NCBI GenBank assembly: GCA_003952965.2
Contig: CM025849.1
Location: forward strand, 28,139,365-28,203,364
Source: Morella rubra
Taxonomy: Eukaryota > Streptophyta > Magnoliopsida > Fagales > Myricaceae
DNA: 64,000 nucleotides
Reading direction: 5' to 3'
Shown here: in pieces, positions 24,902-37,859 of the stretch
Layout: each line of letters starts with the position of its first letter
Numbering within the stretch: position 1 is the first letter of the stretch
Translations under genes and position numbers: made by a program
Notes under the pieces: generated by a model
Told to the model about the DNA's origin: nothing
What the model saw: only the letters and a program-made list of their open reading frames with translations
Databases searched by the model: none

Positions 24902-27900
24902 AATATAGTAATTAAAGAGTATCGTTTATTTACTATATTGAAATATCGAGAAGATATTATCGGCAGAGTGAAGCACCTACTATGGACTTATCTTGATTTG
25001 ATAATGTCCTCTTCACGGATCGATCATGTTCCTAAATTATCAATTCACTTGGAGGTTCACTAATCAGTGATCTACGTGACCCCAAAGGACGACTTGTTCG
25101 AGCTAGGAACACTTTGATGCCTAAGTTAGCACGGGCTATAAAACGTAAACTTGAAAGTAAAAAATAGGCGATCAAGTGTTGCAAACCACCCCGTTGAAGA
25201 GTGTGCCTTGATGCCTTGATATATAGCGTATCGTACGTAGTTGCACCTAGGTCATTACCCTCAAATTTCGTGATCGATCGCTATCACATTCTTGAGTGAT
25301 TCGAGCCAGAGAATCGGGGCACATCCTGATTGAGGGTTTCGTCTTATTTTAAATGGCTTGGATTTGTCGGGAGTTCTCTATCCCAGGGATTGGGGCGCCA
25401 TGATCGCGTGAACTACAGGCCCCGAATTCGAACTCCCTGCATCGGTGGTAGAGAATTGGGCTTTGCCTTATAGCCTCGATGGTTTCAGAATTCCATGCTA
25501 TAATGAACATTTTTGGTATTATGAGAGTCAAGAATCTCATTCATAAAGTGGAGACCTATATAGTAGGGGATGCCACACCGCACATGCACGTCCCAGTGGT
25601 ATCGTTCAAAATCTCTGTTGTTTGTTCTTGGGATGTATTTTGTTCACTTTATCCATTAACGCGACCGCCCTGGCCTGCCACTGCCGGTACCTTATGAGTA
25701 GATCCGACAAAACTCGAGAAATATTATATATTCTAGTAAAACTTGTCTGCAGTACTAAGGTTTAATTCGTATATAATTCTGTCGCTATAGAAAGTTTTAC
25801 AAGCCCAAGTCCACATATGTGATCAAATTTTAAGAAATGATCATGTGGCAGGACAGATCGATGAAAAAAAAAACATTAGTGATACATGATATAATTAATA
25901 TATAAAGTATAGACATCACCAATACCTAGGAAGGAGTACAATTATACATATTAATATACATTGGTTAGTGTTGAGTCTCATCAACTAGTTAGACTCGGCA
26001 TTCAAGAGTTCAGTCGTATACCCACAAAGTATAACAAACAAAATTCAAATTCTCTGCTTTTCCTATTAAAAAAATAGTTTATATATTTGTAGAAGCAACT
26101 AATTATTAATAGACTGATGACAGTTAGATAAAGATAAAAAATTTTCTAAATGAAGAGGAACATCAAAATAGTATTTTTTTAATTAATTTAAGCAATCTCA
26201 TTGGTCTCCTCCTCTTCCGTATCCCTTATCGCCTTTTATCCACCCTATACTGCTTTTGAACCACCTACTTCTATTCGCCAAGCCCACCCTGTGGCAAGCT
26301 TTCTAATTTAGGCAATGGAGAGAGAGCCAGCTAGACCTCCCATCTTCCATCCCGAAAAAGATTTAAGATTCAATCTAAGATGCCCGGTCTCTCTGCCTAT
26401 CCGCCGGCAGCACATATATAATCCTTGTTGTCATCATCAGGATATTTGACGTAAGAGGCGTAGTCTTGTATTCTCCAAGATATCAAATATTATATACTCT
26501 CTTCCACATCAAGTAGGAGTCGCAAGGATAAATTATGCAACAAACTCTTTAAAAACTAGAAGAGTTATCCCGAATCACCAATAATTAGCAGCAGCAATAT
26601 ATATTAATGCTGGCAGCCGATCGTGGGTGCATGACTTCTTGCTAATCAATGTGGGAATTAGCAAGTGGAGATAAAACTGGAGAAGAAGGAATATATGACA
26701 TGGGTATCAGAACTGCATGCCCAATTGGTTGAGATTCACTCCAATGATCATCATATCAATATTACCTGATCGATATGAAGCCTGTGGAGAAATCAGTACT
26801 ACCTACGTACGTACGACTGAGTCATAAAGATCATCTTGTATATAAATATAATTAATATATATTGTCAAAGACAATAATATAGAATAAAATATATAGAGGC
26901 AGGAATGCCATACCTACTTTAATTAACAATTGTCTACCTACTACATGCTCGTATTATCGTATAGATCATTAATATTATATCCCGTATAACTTCTGGCCAG
27001 GTACATCGATTGAGAAGTACCCCACCACCACCCCTTTGGTCAATTGGCTTAATTCTTAAATTTCGTCCTCATATATAAGTGTTGCGAGTCCGTTTTATAT
27101 TTTTAATTAATTAATTAATGTACCGGCCCATGATCGATGTATCCGATAAATATTTGTTCATTCCTTAATTTGTTTATTAATGTCTCGCATGTATAATCAA
27201 AATGCCAAATACATTAATGCATGTGTCACCTCACAAAGGGATTATTAATGTTTTAATTACTTATTATTTCATAAGTCTGGTGGTTTTAATTACCAAGCTA
27301 GCTATAGTGTCGAAAGTCAGCTGTTTCCGTACGGTGTCCCTGCTGGTATTTGAAGGCCTCTATAGTCTATGGTGTGCCTTCCAGGAAGCTGATCGTTCGT
27401 TTATGCTCTCTCTCTATCTATATTCTGTGTTGCGCTAGCTGGATGGAATATGTTTAATTACCTCTTATGTACTCTCTGCGATTGTTGGAGCTTCATGATG
27501 TGTTCTATTGACGTACCTGTAGATTCATAAAAATAAAAATAAAAATAAAAAAGAAAGAAAGACAGAAGATGTACGTGTAGTAGCTCAGGTGATTCTATGA
27601 GCCTCTGGGTGTTTTATATTCAGACCAGCTCCATGTAGATGTTCAGTTCTTAACATATATATACTGACCCAAAGACAGTATAGAGTATCAATTATAGAAA
27701 AACATTAGGGTTAAATATATTTTTTGCCCCTGCTCTAAACATTAAGGTTGTATATATCTTCCTTGTTTAGATTAGAATTAATGATTAAGTTATCATTATT
27801 TTTTTTTAAGTTTTGTATTTCTTTTTGTTCTCATCTTTTGATTTGGTCTTTTTCTCAGGTACGTTTTGGTCTCTTTTTATAAGATATACTAGTTTAATTT

Positions 27901-28452
27901 CATAATTTTTCTAGTCTAAAGAAGGGAGATTATCGATACAACTCATATGATTCATTATCTACCTCAGTTCAATTCACGGAAAATTATATATCTAGGTGCA
28001 ATATTGTATGTCTAATAATCAATAGTTCGACAGTACTGAAATATCTCAAAATTGTTAGTTTAAAGTGTAAAGTACGAATGACTTCATACTTCAACCGTAA
28101 AAAATGTAAAAAGTTTATGTAATGAACATGTGCATATGAAAGATCGATTAGCTTCAATAAGGCTGACTAAAGATTTAGATTACGGCATCTTTCTTTAAGA
28201 AGAGAAACTGATAACGTTGTATCCCACATATATCTACAAGGCATGGTACAAATATATTAATCTCATGCACCAAGATCAATGACATTTACCTCAAAGGAGC
28301 ATGCACGTACGCGCGTCCATGTTAAGTAAAATAATTAACCAGTGATATTTCAGATTGGCGACTTAAATACATGTCTTGTAATCAAATTAGGTAAGTCGAT
28401 ATAAACTATTTCTTTTTTATATATAACGAGTCACACGAATATATTTATTATT

Positions 28453-28491
<39 letters not shown>

Positions 28492-30730
28492 AGATTAAGA
28501 TTAAAATTATCATTCTACCTACTCTCCCTAACTTCAGAATATATACTACGATCTCAAGTCGGCAAAATTTAGTAAAAAAAAAAAAGGTAGGTCGTCGATC
28601 GTTTTACGACAACAGCGCGCGGAACCAGCAGACTGATTCCAAATAAATCTAATGGCAACAAGTAATCGCTTCACCAACCTCCTCTTGCGAATATGAAATG
28701 ATTCAATTGGCTAGTCTTTCTCCCCCATTTTGCAGGTCATGACCTGATCTCAATCTTTCAGGACCAAGTAAGCTAGCTGTGCATGCTGATCAGTCAACAT
28801 CCTTCCCAAACAAATTTTTGGCTGAAACTTCTGGTTTTGTAAATTAGTAGGTACGGCATAAAAGAATATATCAAGCTTCTAATTCCGAGCGAGAGCATGT
28901 CTTAATTATTTTGTGGTCAACTGCTAAAGCCTTAAGCCATCGAAGAAAAAGGAATTAGGAGGAGACTGACAGGTGAAACCTGCAGGCTGCGCCCGACATA
29001 TGAGAAGAAAAGCTAGCTTGACAAAGTCTGCAATTAATTATATATAATTTAACGTGTAGTTTTAGGACAAAAAAAAAGTCATTTGCTTGCTCTAATGATC
29101 GAAATGAATGGTCTGTGGTCCAATATTCATAACTCCACGTAAATGAATATCATTAGACTCGAGATCCTCACGTTTCTTTCTTCTTTCTCTCTCTCTCAGC
29201 GAGTACACGCACCTAGTCCTTATAAATAGGCCGGACAATTGGCTTCCTCTGTCATAGCGTGCACTAGCTATATTAACTTTTGACTCTCATGATTTATTTA
29301 TAAGTACAGTAAAAGAAATATAAAAAGAAAAAAAATGAAGTGTAACTATCAAATGGTCCTTTAAGTCCTAGGTTCACCTGAAAATATCAAAGGACTTCAT
29401 TATTATTCGAGACTACCATACAATTAACAGTTAATTTTTTTTAATGAATTTAAAAATAATTTCACTAATTTATTCTAATTAGTAAAAATATAAATTCAAT
29501 AGACTTGCTCTATAATATTTAATACTATCTATATTAATTACTGAGAAACGAGTACCCTATATTATTAAGTGTAAAAACTCATGGTTCATCTTAATTAATT
29601 AATTCCCTGCTAAAACCCAGCGGGATATATATACACTCGTAGAGGCACCTATCATGTGGAATTGCAGCAACCACGTCACCTATTAATTAAACTTTCCTCA
29701 TTAATCGACAAGTTCATATCTTTAAGCCGGCCGGCTGTAGTTTCAATATCATGCATGTATAGTAATTGGCGGGTCCAGGCGTGAGATAGGGGTACTTGGT
29801 AATTAATGATCTCGTGGAGTAGACCAAAAAGGAAGTGTAAACAGTACTAATTAGGTTAATATAGAATCTGATCTTGACGGCCAAAGTAAAACGATGAATA
29901 GTATTTTACAAGAATTTTGATGATACCAATATTGGATCGGGCCCAGCCCAAATCGATTTGGGCTGAGAAATATGATTACATTTCCGTTGAAGCCCAGTGG
30001 CTACGATCAGACCCATACTGCATGAAGCCCGGAAGGAAGAACCGCTATACGTGACATGAGCGGTTACATAACATCCTATAACGTGTAGTAACTCCACGAT
30101 CTTGACGTTTTCATGATTGAAGCAAATAACTGTTATGGAGGTGTGGGAAGAGCATATCGTGGGACACGACGCTACATGGATGAAATTCCTGCTAAACTCC
30201 TTGCCAAGGAGAAGAGTTAGAACGTGAAGAAAAACGCTATAACAAAAGGATAGAAATGACACTGAAGAAATCATGTACGTGATTCTAAGAGTGAATTAAT
30301 ACAGTAAAATTATACAAAATTAAGAGGACTGACTTAAAGTTATTGGAAGTGCCTTATCCTGGTGCCCGGGTTCATCTTTGTTGTTTACAGAAAAAGGATA
30401 CGCAAAGAACGAGACGTATTTATTCTGACGTGTTGACCATAAACCAACGGATTCATCAAATTTCTTATCTTTTGATCTCATTTTTCCTTCGTTTGGTTCA
30501 ACACGTACGGGAGAATCAAACAAATGTAAGCCACTTACAATTATAACGTACTACTACACAAGACTCAGGTTGAAATATAGAATCGGCCTCTCACCCGTGA
30601 GTAGATACTCTTCGAGAAGAACAAATCATGAGAATAGTAAGGTAGACCAAGTAAGTTGAAATATACAGCGTAGACCCAAAAGAAGACAAAAACAAACAAA
30701 AAAAAGGACAATGCATGGGAAGGAATGATC
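24902..30730. other. Intergenic AT-rich DNA, no gene recognised
   Basis: I found no convincing exon, RNA gene or intact transposon here. Open frames are short and lack family motifs. Notable simple sequence is a (TA)n run at about 28,458-28,489 and an aaataaaaataaaa run at about 27,528-27,560. The 122-codon minus-strand frame at 29,906-30,274 has no recognisable domain. The last part is the upstream region of the P450 gene. Confidence 0.6.
28458..28489. repeat. (TA)n microsatellite
   Basis: A run of about 16 TA dinucleotides in intergenic DNA. No function is implied. Confidence 0.9.
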
Positions 30731-30738
30731 AGGACAGC

Positions 30739-30745
30739 TATAAAA
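30739..30745 (+). promoter_or_regulatory. TATA box of the CYP88-like gene
   Basis: TATAAAA in the context agctataaaagctcacc lies 69 bp before the ATG at 30,808. That spacing leaves room for a short 5' leader of about 35-40 bases, which is normal for plant genes. Confidence 0.65.
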
Positions 30746-30807
30746 GCTCACCTAGGGAGCCTTGGATTTATAACGTGTGGGAATTAGAAAGAAGAGAGAA
30801 TCCATAA

Positions 30808-33499
30808 ATGGAGTCCTTGTGGTTGATTCCTGCACTTCTGTTGGGTGGCTTTGTCTTTGTGTTCGGGATTCTGAGGAGATTCAATGACTGGTATTATATT
30901 GGAAGGCTGGGGAAAAAGCAATACCCTCTCCCCCCTGGTGATATGGGATGGCCTTACCTTGGGGGCATCCTAACTTTCCTCAAAGCTTTCAGATCCGGGG
31001 ACCCTGATTCCTACATCCACAACCTCGTTTCCAAGTCTCTCTCTCTCTCTCTTGCTCTCTTTCTCTCTCACACACACACACACGGGGACACACATCCTGG
31101 CCCAAGTACTGCACCAGACCTACTTAGAAACATGCATAGGCAATTTCTTGAATAATATTTTGGATTAGCATTTCAGAAGCAGTAATATTGTTGCAGAGAT
31201 GAACATAAAGACGTACACAAAAGTTTTCTTTCAAAATTAGTAACAAAGGTCTCCACAAGATGCTAATCAATAGTACTGGTATTATATTGCGGAATGCTTT
31301 TTATTTTTGGGAGCAAAAATGACCTGCTTTTTTCTTCTCTCTTTGGAATTGCAGATATGGCAGGACCGGTATCTACAAGACCTTTATGTTTGGGAACCCG
31401 AGTGTCATTGTTTGTACCCCCGAAACGTGCCGAAAAGTTTTGACAGATGACGACCGATTCAAACTTGGTTATCCCAAGGCCACAACGATCCTTACAGGCA
31501 GAAGAGCATTCCATGGAATTTCAAATGCTGAGCACAAGCGCCTGCGCAGACTAACCACATCTCCCATCAATGGCCACGAGGCGCTATCTGGGTATATTGA
31601 CCTTATCGAGGGAATAGTCGCTACTACGTTGGAGGAGTGGGCTAGCATGAAGCACCCAATCGAGCTCTTGACAGAGTTGAGGGGGGTTGCCTTTAAGGTC
31701 ATCACAAACATTTTCATCAGTTACCGCACAGTGATTTCTGTTATTCTCTAAAGTGGAAAGAACTTGTTACAGTATGATTTTAAACGCTGGACTAAAAGTC
31801 TCAGGTCATCAACCTTCCTGAATTCTGTATGTCCCACAATAAGCAACTCACGGTAAAATACCCGTCATTTTAAGAAACAATATAGCCGTTTGACTCTTTT
31901 CCTTGCTGGTTAATTGTAATGTTTCTGTCTGAGCATGATTCCAATTTGCTTTCGTTTCTTTTTCTCTTTTTTTTTTTTTGTAAATAATTGGAAGATATTA
32001 GCTTTTCATCACAGTGAAAAGAAACACTTTCTGATTTCTCAGTGGAAGGGTATATCTATTTGATAAGAAGTTTTCTTAGAACATCTCTCCAACATGAGCA
32101 GATATATACTTATGAACCGAATGAGACTTCATGGTTGTCTCTTGAATCAGGCTCGAAAGAAGTTGATGAAGATCTTTCAAGATATTCTAGACAAAAAGAG
32201 GGCAATGGTCAAAAAAGATTCCAGCCAAACAGAGTCCACAAAAGATATGATGGATCTACTATTGGGAGTTAAAGATGAAGATGGGAAGCAATTGGAAGAT
32301 GAGGATATCGTAGACCTGCTAATCGTGTTCATGTTAGCTGGTCATGAAAGCTCTGCGCATGGTGCATTGTGGGCTGTCATCTACATGTCCCAAAATCCAG
32401 AGGTCTTCAAAAAAGCCAGGGTGGGTGTAATATATGATCTTTGAAATAGCACATTTTTATACAAAATCTCAATTTTTAAAGAACTGTTTAATATGACAGA
32501 AAACGCGCTTGAATGCTAGATTTGATACTTAACAGAACAGATCTCCAAACAAACTGTAACTTGACTTCAAATGTCTTAACTGAAGTTGTCCATTTTCCAC
32601 TTTCAGGAAGAGCAACAGGAGATCATGAAGAGAAGACCATCTACACAGAAAAGATTGAGTCTTGCGGAGATTAGACAAATGGACTACCTCTCCAAGGTAT
32701 ATTTATCCGTTGAAATTCTCATGCCTAGCTGGGGAAGAGACATAATTTGTTTTAAACATGTGCTGTCTATCCAACCTCAGTAAATCTAAAGCGGCTTACT
32801 TTTAATTAACAGGTTATTGATGAGACGCTGCGCAGAACCAGCATCTCATTTGCAGTTTTCAGAGAGGCGAAAGAGGATGTTAACGTCAATGGTAAGTCAC
32901 TCAGTCAATCTCCTAGACCTTAATATGTCTCTACCATCGCTCTGTAATATTTTTCTTAAGAGATAATATTTTTGTTTGCAGGGTATCTTATTCCGAAAGG
33001 ATGGAAAGTTTTAGTCTGGAACAGAGGTGTTCATATGGACCCTGAAAACTATTCAGACCCAAAAGAATTTAACCCTTCAAGATGGGAGGTAATAAGTTGG
33101 ATACTACATAAATCTATTAGTCTTTGATCTTCAGCTCATCAACACCAGAATTTACTAAAGTTTTTCTTGCTCAACTTTTCTGCAGAATAATAAACCCAGA
33201 GCTGGGGGTTTCCTTCCTTTTGGATTGGGAAGCAGATATTGCCCTGGGAGTGATCTGGCCAAGCTTGAGATCACAATTTTCCTCCATCATTATCTCCTCA
33301 ACTACAAGTCAGTTTCTTTGCTTTAACAATTCAGCCAACAAATGTTGAACTAGTTAGATCCAAGATGTCAGAGTATATTTTTTTTTTTCTCTGTTATTGG
33401 TGCAGTGTGGAGCGAGTTAACCCAGATGGTCCAGTGAATTATCTACCGGTAGCAAGACCCGTGGACATGTGCCTTGCTAGAGTCATCAAAGTCACATAA
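30808..33499 (+). CDS. CYP88-like cytochrome P450, one internal exon eroded
   Basis: Haem-thiolate monooxygenase, probably ER-anchored through the N-terminal hydrophobic helix ([17 protein letters not shown]). CYP88A members oxidise ent-kaurenoic acid in gibberellin synthesis; some other CYP88 members act on triterpenes. Exons inferred from splice signals are 30,808-31,034; 31,355 to about 31,719; about 32,151-32,420; 32,607-32,696; 32,813-32,891; 32,982-33,088; 33,186-33,307; and 33,406-33,499. Motifs seen are [33 protein letters not shown] (diagnostic of CYP88), I-helix [15 protein letters not shown] (ExxR), FNPSRWE, and haem loop [13 protein letters not shown]. The exon expected between 31,719 and 32,151 is not intact: only [17 protein letters not shown] precedes [10 protein letters not shown], and upstream frames carry stops. 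This may be a pseudogene, a consensus error or an unusual splice form. Intron 1 carries (CT)n and (CA)n tracts. Confidence 0.82.
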
Positions 33500-33655
33500 T
33501 CAACCGCATTAGGAAGAAGCTGATCCAAAAAAGAAAAGTGCATTTATATTCTTCCGTGTGTTTAAATATTAATATTTCACTCTTGTGCTAGCCATTGCTT
33601 TGGAATTGTATTAATTCTCGGTCGATATTGTACGGTTTTTTAAAGTTTACATAAT

Positions 33656-33662
33656 GAATAAA
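33656..33662 (+). terminator. Likely polyadenylation signal of the P450 gene
   Basis: aataaaa lies about 157 bp after the stop codon, just before the left end of the MITE at 33,669. Confidence 0.4.
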
Positions 33663-33668
33663 AAGTTT

Positions 33669-34050
33669 GGGCATGTTCGTTTTCACAATATTCTAGAATA
33701 CAAATGTATTCACAGAACCAACATCTAAAATCTTAAAAAAATTTATATACAAATACGTAATGGATATTTTACACAATCTTACGATAACTTTTCAACACAA
33801 ATTTTCAATCATTTTCAAAAAAAATTAATAAAAAATATTATATCTTTATATTTTTTCATCTAAACTCTAATACTTTTTTATTAAATAATTCATCAAATAA
33901 TCTCTTTCTACAACCTTTTTTATAATTCAATAAAATTAAATATCTTTAAAATTTTTTACTAACCTTTACACAAAAACTTTTAAAACTCTAATTTACATAA
34001 ATATTCACAATTCTACTAAAATCTTACAAATTTTTACAAAACGAACACCC
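33669..34050. mobile_element. AT-rich MITE just downstream of the P450 gene
   Basis: About 380 bp of very AT-rich non-coding DNA. Imperfect terminal inverted repeats are ggcatgttcgtttt on the left and aaaacgaacaccc on the right (reverse complement gggtgttcgtttt). I could not fix a target duplication, so the superfamily (hAT-like) is uncertain. Confidence 0.5.
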
Positions 34051-35238
34051 TCAGTGGTCTTATACTTTTACTAGTACTCAGAGCCGTTGGATGTATTTGG
34101 TGACAACAAAGAAATTTCAACTTTTCCACTCTATGATAGACGGAATATTTTAGAAGTTTCACAATTTGCACGAACTTCTCACATTAAAGAATGGTTTAGC
34201 AAATTAATACGGCTAGGACTTTTAGTTCAGAGCCCGACTCCCCCGGCCTCCCAAAAAAATGAAATTGTCTTTCTGATGATCAGTTGCCTTGTCCACTTAC
34301 TGCTGACGACGTGACATGATCACATTGCAAATGACTGTTGATATAAGATAATGTTTTTAAAACCCTCGTTAGCTTTACCAAAACAAGATTAAGAAATTAT
34401 TAATACGTCTCTCATCTACCTAATCATATCACATCTTGCTCTCCTAATTCTTAGTATACAACTATAATTCCAACTATATGTGGATACCAAACTTTGGTTA
34501 TCTTCTTGTTTGACTTTTTAATATGCCCCTAATGGGTGCTTAAAAATCTGAAAAAAAATTTAGAGAATATTGTTAAAATGGAGAAAATTAGAATTTTATT
34601 CAATTTTGTAAAAAAAAAAATGTACTTTAAAATATTGATGGGTTTTAAAATTTAAGAATTTATTTGATTTCGTGCAAATCACATGATAGAGTTTCGTATT
34701 TATCCTATATAATAAATAGGGACGAAAGAGTCAACTAACTTAAATGTTTGCATATGTATTTTGCTAAACAAATTTACTTTTTTCTTGAAATCAAGTTCTG
34801 CAAATAATGTCTTTTTTTTTTTTTTCCCCCGGTTTAAAGGGGAGGGAACAAGCAGCTTAACACGCCCCTTGTTTAAATTGGTGATCTCATATATTGTAGA
34901 CTTCTTTGAAGAAGCTTCTGGGTAAAAAGTTCCCATTCTTTCTTGGTGAAGAACAAAAGACTGGACACGTATAGATGCAGAATTACAATAGTAGGGGGAC
35001 AGAAAAGAGATGGAAAGGAAAACCCACAGGCATATTTGGCTTATTTGAAATCAGCAAACATGCAAACATTGTAAGCGTTGACAAGAGATTTTTTATTTTT
35101 GTTAACAATTTTTTTCGCGGGTAAGTAAGAGGGCTAGTGAAAAGCAGGGACAACTGACAAGAACATAACAAATAACATATATCTTTAGCAGCTGACAATA
35201 AGTTAATCCAAGATGTTTCAGGCAGAAAATTTAAATTC
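34051..35238. other. Intergenic, AT-rich, no gene recognised
   Basis: No convincing coding sequence. There is a poly-T tract at about 34,811-34,825. This stretch would contain the 3' flank of the minus-strand H-protein gene. Confidence 0.55.
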
Positions 35239-35776
35239 TCAGTGTGCGGCATCCTCCTCCTCACAGAATTTTATGTACTCCTTTGGACCCATCAAGGATT
35301 CTAATTCTGATGGACTGCTTGGCTTCACCTTGATCATCCATCCTCCTTCATATGGGCTTGAATTGATCTTCGTTAACAAAATATGTCACAAAAAAGGCAT
35401 GAAACAAAATTCAGCTTTGCTTGTAGAGAAGAAAGCGGCCTAGGACACAAACTGAAACTGCGGATTTCTGAATAGAATTTATCTCTGCAATATAATATTA
35501 TCATAACTATGCTCTCTGCTCAGTTGACAAGGTGATTTGAAGAAAATAGTTCAAGTCAAATGCGTCTTAATAAGCCAAAAAGGCACATAGTGTGAAAAGA
35601 ATTACCAAGCCAGGAGATTCACTAAGCTTAGTGTTGACCTCAACAATCTCACCCGAGATAGGGGAATTGATGTCACTGGTTGCTTTGACACTTTCCACGG
35701 CTCCAAAGCTGCCACCTTGTTTAACTGAGCCACCAGCTTCTGGCAGCTCCACAAACACTACTTCTCCAAGATGGTC
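35239..35776 (-). CDS. GDCSH: Glycine cleavage system H protein, last two exons (partial)
   Basis: Mitochondrial lipoyl carrier of the glycine decarboxylase complex, central to photorespiration. Exon 35,776-35,606 encodes [18 protein letters not shown] to SESPGL and includes the lipoylation site ESVKATSD. It follows a ctctacag acceptor and ends at a gtaatt donor. The final exon 35,367-35,239 encodes [20 protein letters not shown] to FCEEEDAAH and a stop, the family's conserved C-terminus. Together they give 99 residues in frame. The upstream part (transit peptide and the SHEWV region) should lie at higher coordinates on this strand, but I do not see it between 35,777 and the palindrome edge at 36,545. 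The gene is therefore either truncated or has a distant first exon. Confidence 0.85.
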
Positions 35777-36544
35777 CTGTAGAGTATCAACTTCCAAGTT
35801 GAAGTTCCATTTACAACTCTCACTAAGCCATCAACTGAATTTTAAAGACATGAAATTTGGTCTACTATCACTACAAGCTATCCTCTAGAAAATCCATATC
35901 CGACCTTAAAATATAGGAATAAAAATTCAGAAGAATACAAAGCTTATGCTGCAAGAAAAGAAAAATATAACAAAATCATAAACTAGCAGATGTCAACTTC
36001 TGTCAGCACGTCGATCTCATCAACAACCCTTAATATGGGTCAAACAGATTAAAAATGTTTTTGATTGTTTTCCTTTCTTTTTCCTTCCTCCCCTCTGTTG
36101 ATTCAAGGAGACAACCATCTCTGAGTGATCAGCATCAATCACTCTCATAAAGCTACATTCTACTGACCATGTCCTCATTGACTTAGCATGTGGCTCGCCT
36201 GACAGGTTCAAGCTCGACTGATTGGTTTTGTGCTGCCTTCTGTATTCTGTCAGGAAGAAGACATCTGGAAGAAAGGCTTTTGAACGGACTCCTATCAATT
36301 ATATGTGTAAGGGGTTTCATCTTGAGAATTATAATAAATTTGAAACGCACAGATCAAAAGTTTATGTGCCTCCTATTCATTTGAATTGATAACCCAGGAA
36401 GTCCACCTACAATTAAGTTACCAAGTACTGTCATATTTTTGGATTTGAATCTTCAGATTAATATATCAGAACTTCATGATTCACTCATAGCAATCAATAC
36501 CTTTATTTAATCTAAAAAATATAATATAAAAAGTGAAGGACTCG
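35777..36544. other. Intron-like or intergenic DNA upstream of the H-protein exons
   Basis: No H-protein 5' exon is recognisable. The frame at 36,298-36,020 on the minus strand has no family motif. The stretch ends where the RPA1 palindrome begins. Confidence 0.5.
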
Positions 36545-36884
36545 TCAACATATCCCCTCAAGTTATTCACCAAATCTTTTACAAACTTGTAGAATCTGCC
36601 TTAAAAAAACTTGAAATGGTCTTGCAAAATAGGCTACATCCAACAAAGCCAAAACTTGTTTGGACCAACTAAATTGGCTGAACCAAGTAAATACCAGTAA
36701 AGTGACAACTTCCCCCTTGAAGTTAATCTGCAAGACCTGCTCCTCTAAACACCTTTATTAGGATGTTAGCCTGATGAAATCTATTCTTTGTCTCCTCATA
36801 ACATAGAAAGTGAAGTATACTTCAACAATCTATTGTTAACATACTTGCCTTTCGCAGGAAAAAAAAAAAAACAAGTATTGGCCT

Positions 36885-37700
36885 TTACTCCACTCAACCC
36901 CTAGCTTTGTTATATGAGGGTCAGAAGCTATGGGCTCAAATTTTTTCAATTGGTTGAAGTATTTCTATTGGTTGAAGTTTTTTATTTTATTTCATTTTAG
37001 TTTTAGTGAATGTTGAAGCACATAGGACCAATGAATATCTCTCACCTAATAGCACCTTTGTGGGTTGAAGGAATTGGACCACTTCTTTGTATGATGCTAA
37101 AAGCTTTTGATTAAAGTAGCTATTCTCCAATATTCTTTACACTGCTGACTCTCAACATGGCCCAGAGCATCTTAGGCAAATACTGGGTTGTATGATCTAT
37201 AGACTACTAGGACAAGCCCAAATGCCCAATTCGTTTGGTTCAGTTTCAACTTTGGATCAGAATGTATTTTCATTTGGTTGAAAGCACTTTGCTGGTATTG
37301 ATTAGAGTGACTCTCTGGTACTGGCATTTACTCCACTCAACCCTTGGCTTTGTTATATAAGGGTAGAAGCTTTGGGCTCAAATTTTTTCATTTGGTTGAA
37401 GTTTTTCTATTTTATTTCATTTTAGTTTTAGTAAATGTTAAAGCACATAGGACCAATAAATATCTCTCAACTAATAGCACCTTCGTGGGTTGAAGGAAAT
37501 TGGACCACTTCTTTGTATGATGCTAAAAACTTTTGACACTAAAAATAGCTATTCTCCAATATTCTTTACACTATTAAATGGTAGAAAGAGGACTCTCAAC
37601 ATGGTCCAAAGCATCCAAGTAGACAAATACTGGGTTGTATTAGGCTCTATAGACTACTAGGACAAGTCCAAATGTCCAATTTATGTAGTTCAGTTTAAGA
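36885..37700. repeat. Tandem duplication of about 440 bp, left arm only
   Basis: Unit 1 (about 36,885-37,250) and unit 2 (about 37,325-37,700) share a series of blocks: tttactccactcaaccc, agcacataggaccaat, ggaccacttctttgtatgat and tagactactaggacaag. The right arm has a single unit at about 51,740-52,115. The right-arm sequence matches unit 2 and joins straight to the outer flank, so either one unit was gained on the left or one was lost on the right. Confidence 0.8.
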
Positions 37701-37795
37701 GGCTTTTCAAAAGGAACCAACTTCTTCGGCCTGGAGAATAACACACCAAACCAAGGGGGTGGGTAAAAACAAAAATATTTAAACTGATTTTTTAG

Positions 37796-37823
37796 GCGAT
37801 GGGGGGCGGCTGTCCCCCATCGC
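37796..37823. repeat. GC-rich hairpin, left arm
   Basis: gcgatggggg and cccccatcgc form a perfect 10-bp stem around an 8-base loop, in otherwise AT-rich non-coding DNA. The same hairpin lies at about 51,614-51,641 in the right arm. Confidence 0.7.
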
Positions 37824-37859
37824 CCCTCGCTGCTTTCGCCTATGCTTCTATACAGTCAT

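Noticed and set aside
25380..25460. tRNA- or SINE-like B-box word (gaattcgaactccc)
   Set aside because: No matching A-box at the right distance, no cloverleaf and no poly-A tail or target duplication found.
29906..30274. 122-codon minus-strand open frame
   Set aside because: No family motif, Cys/Ser-rich low-order composition and no start context or splice support; probably chance in AT-rich DNA.
34700..34936. Frame with ITNLNKGRVKLLVPSPLNRG
   Set aside because: It crosses a poly-T tract and has no recognised domain or splice context.
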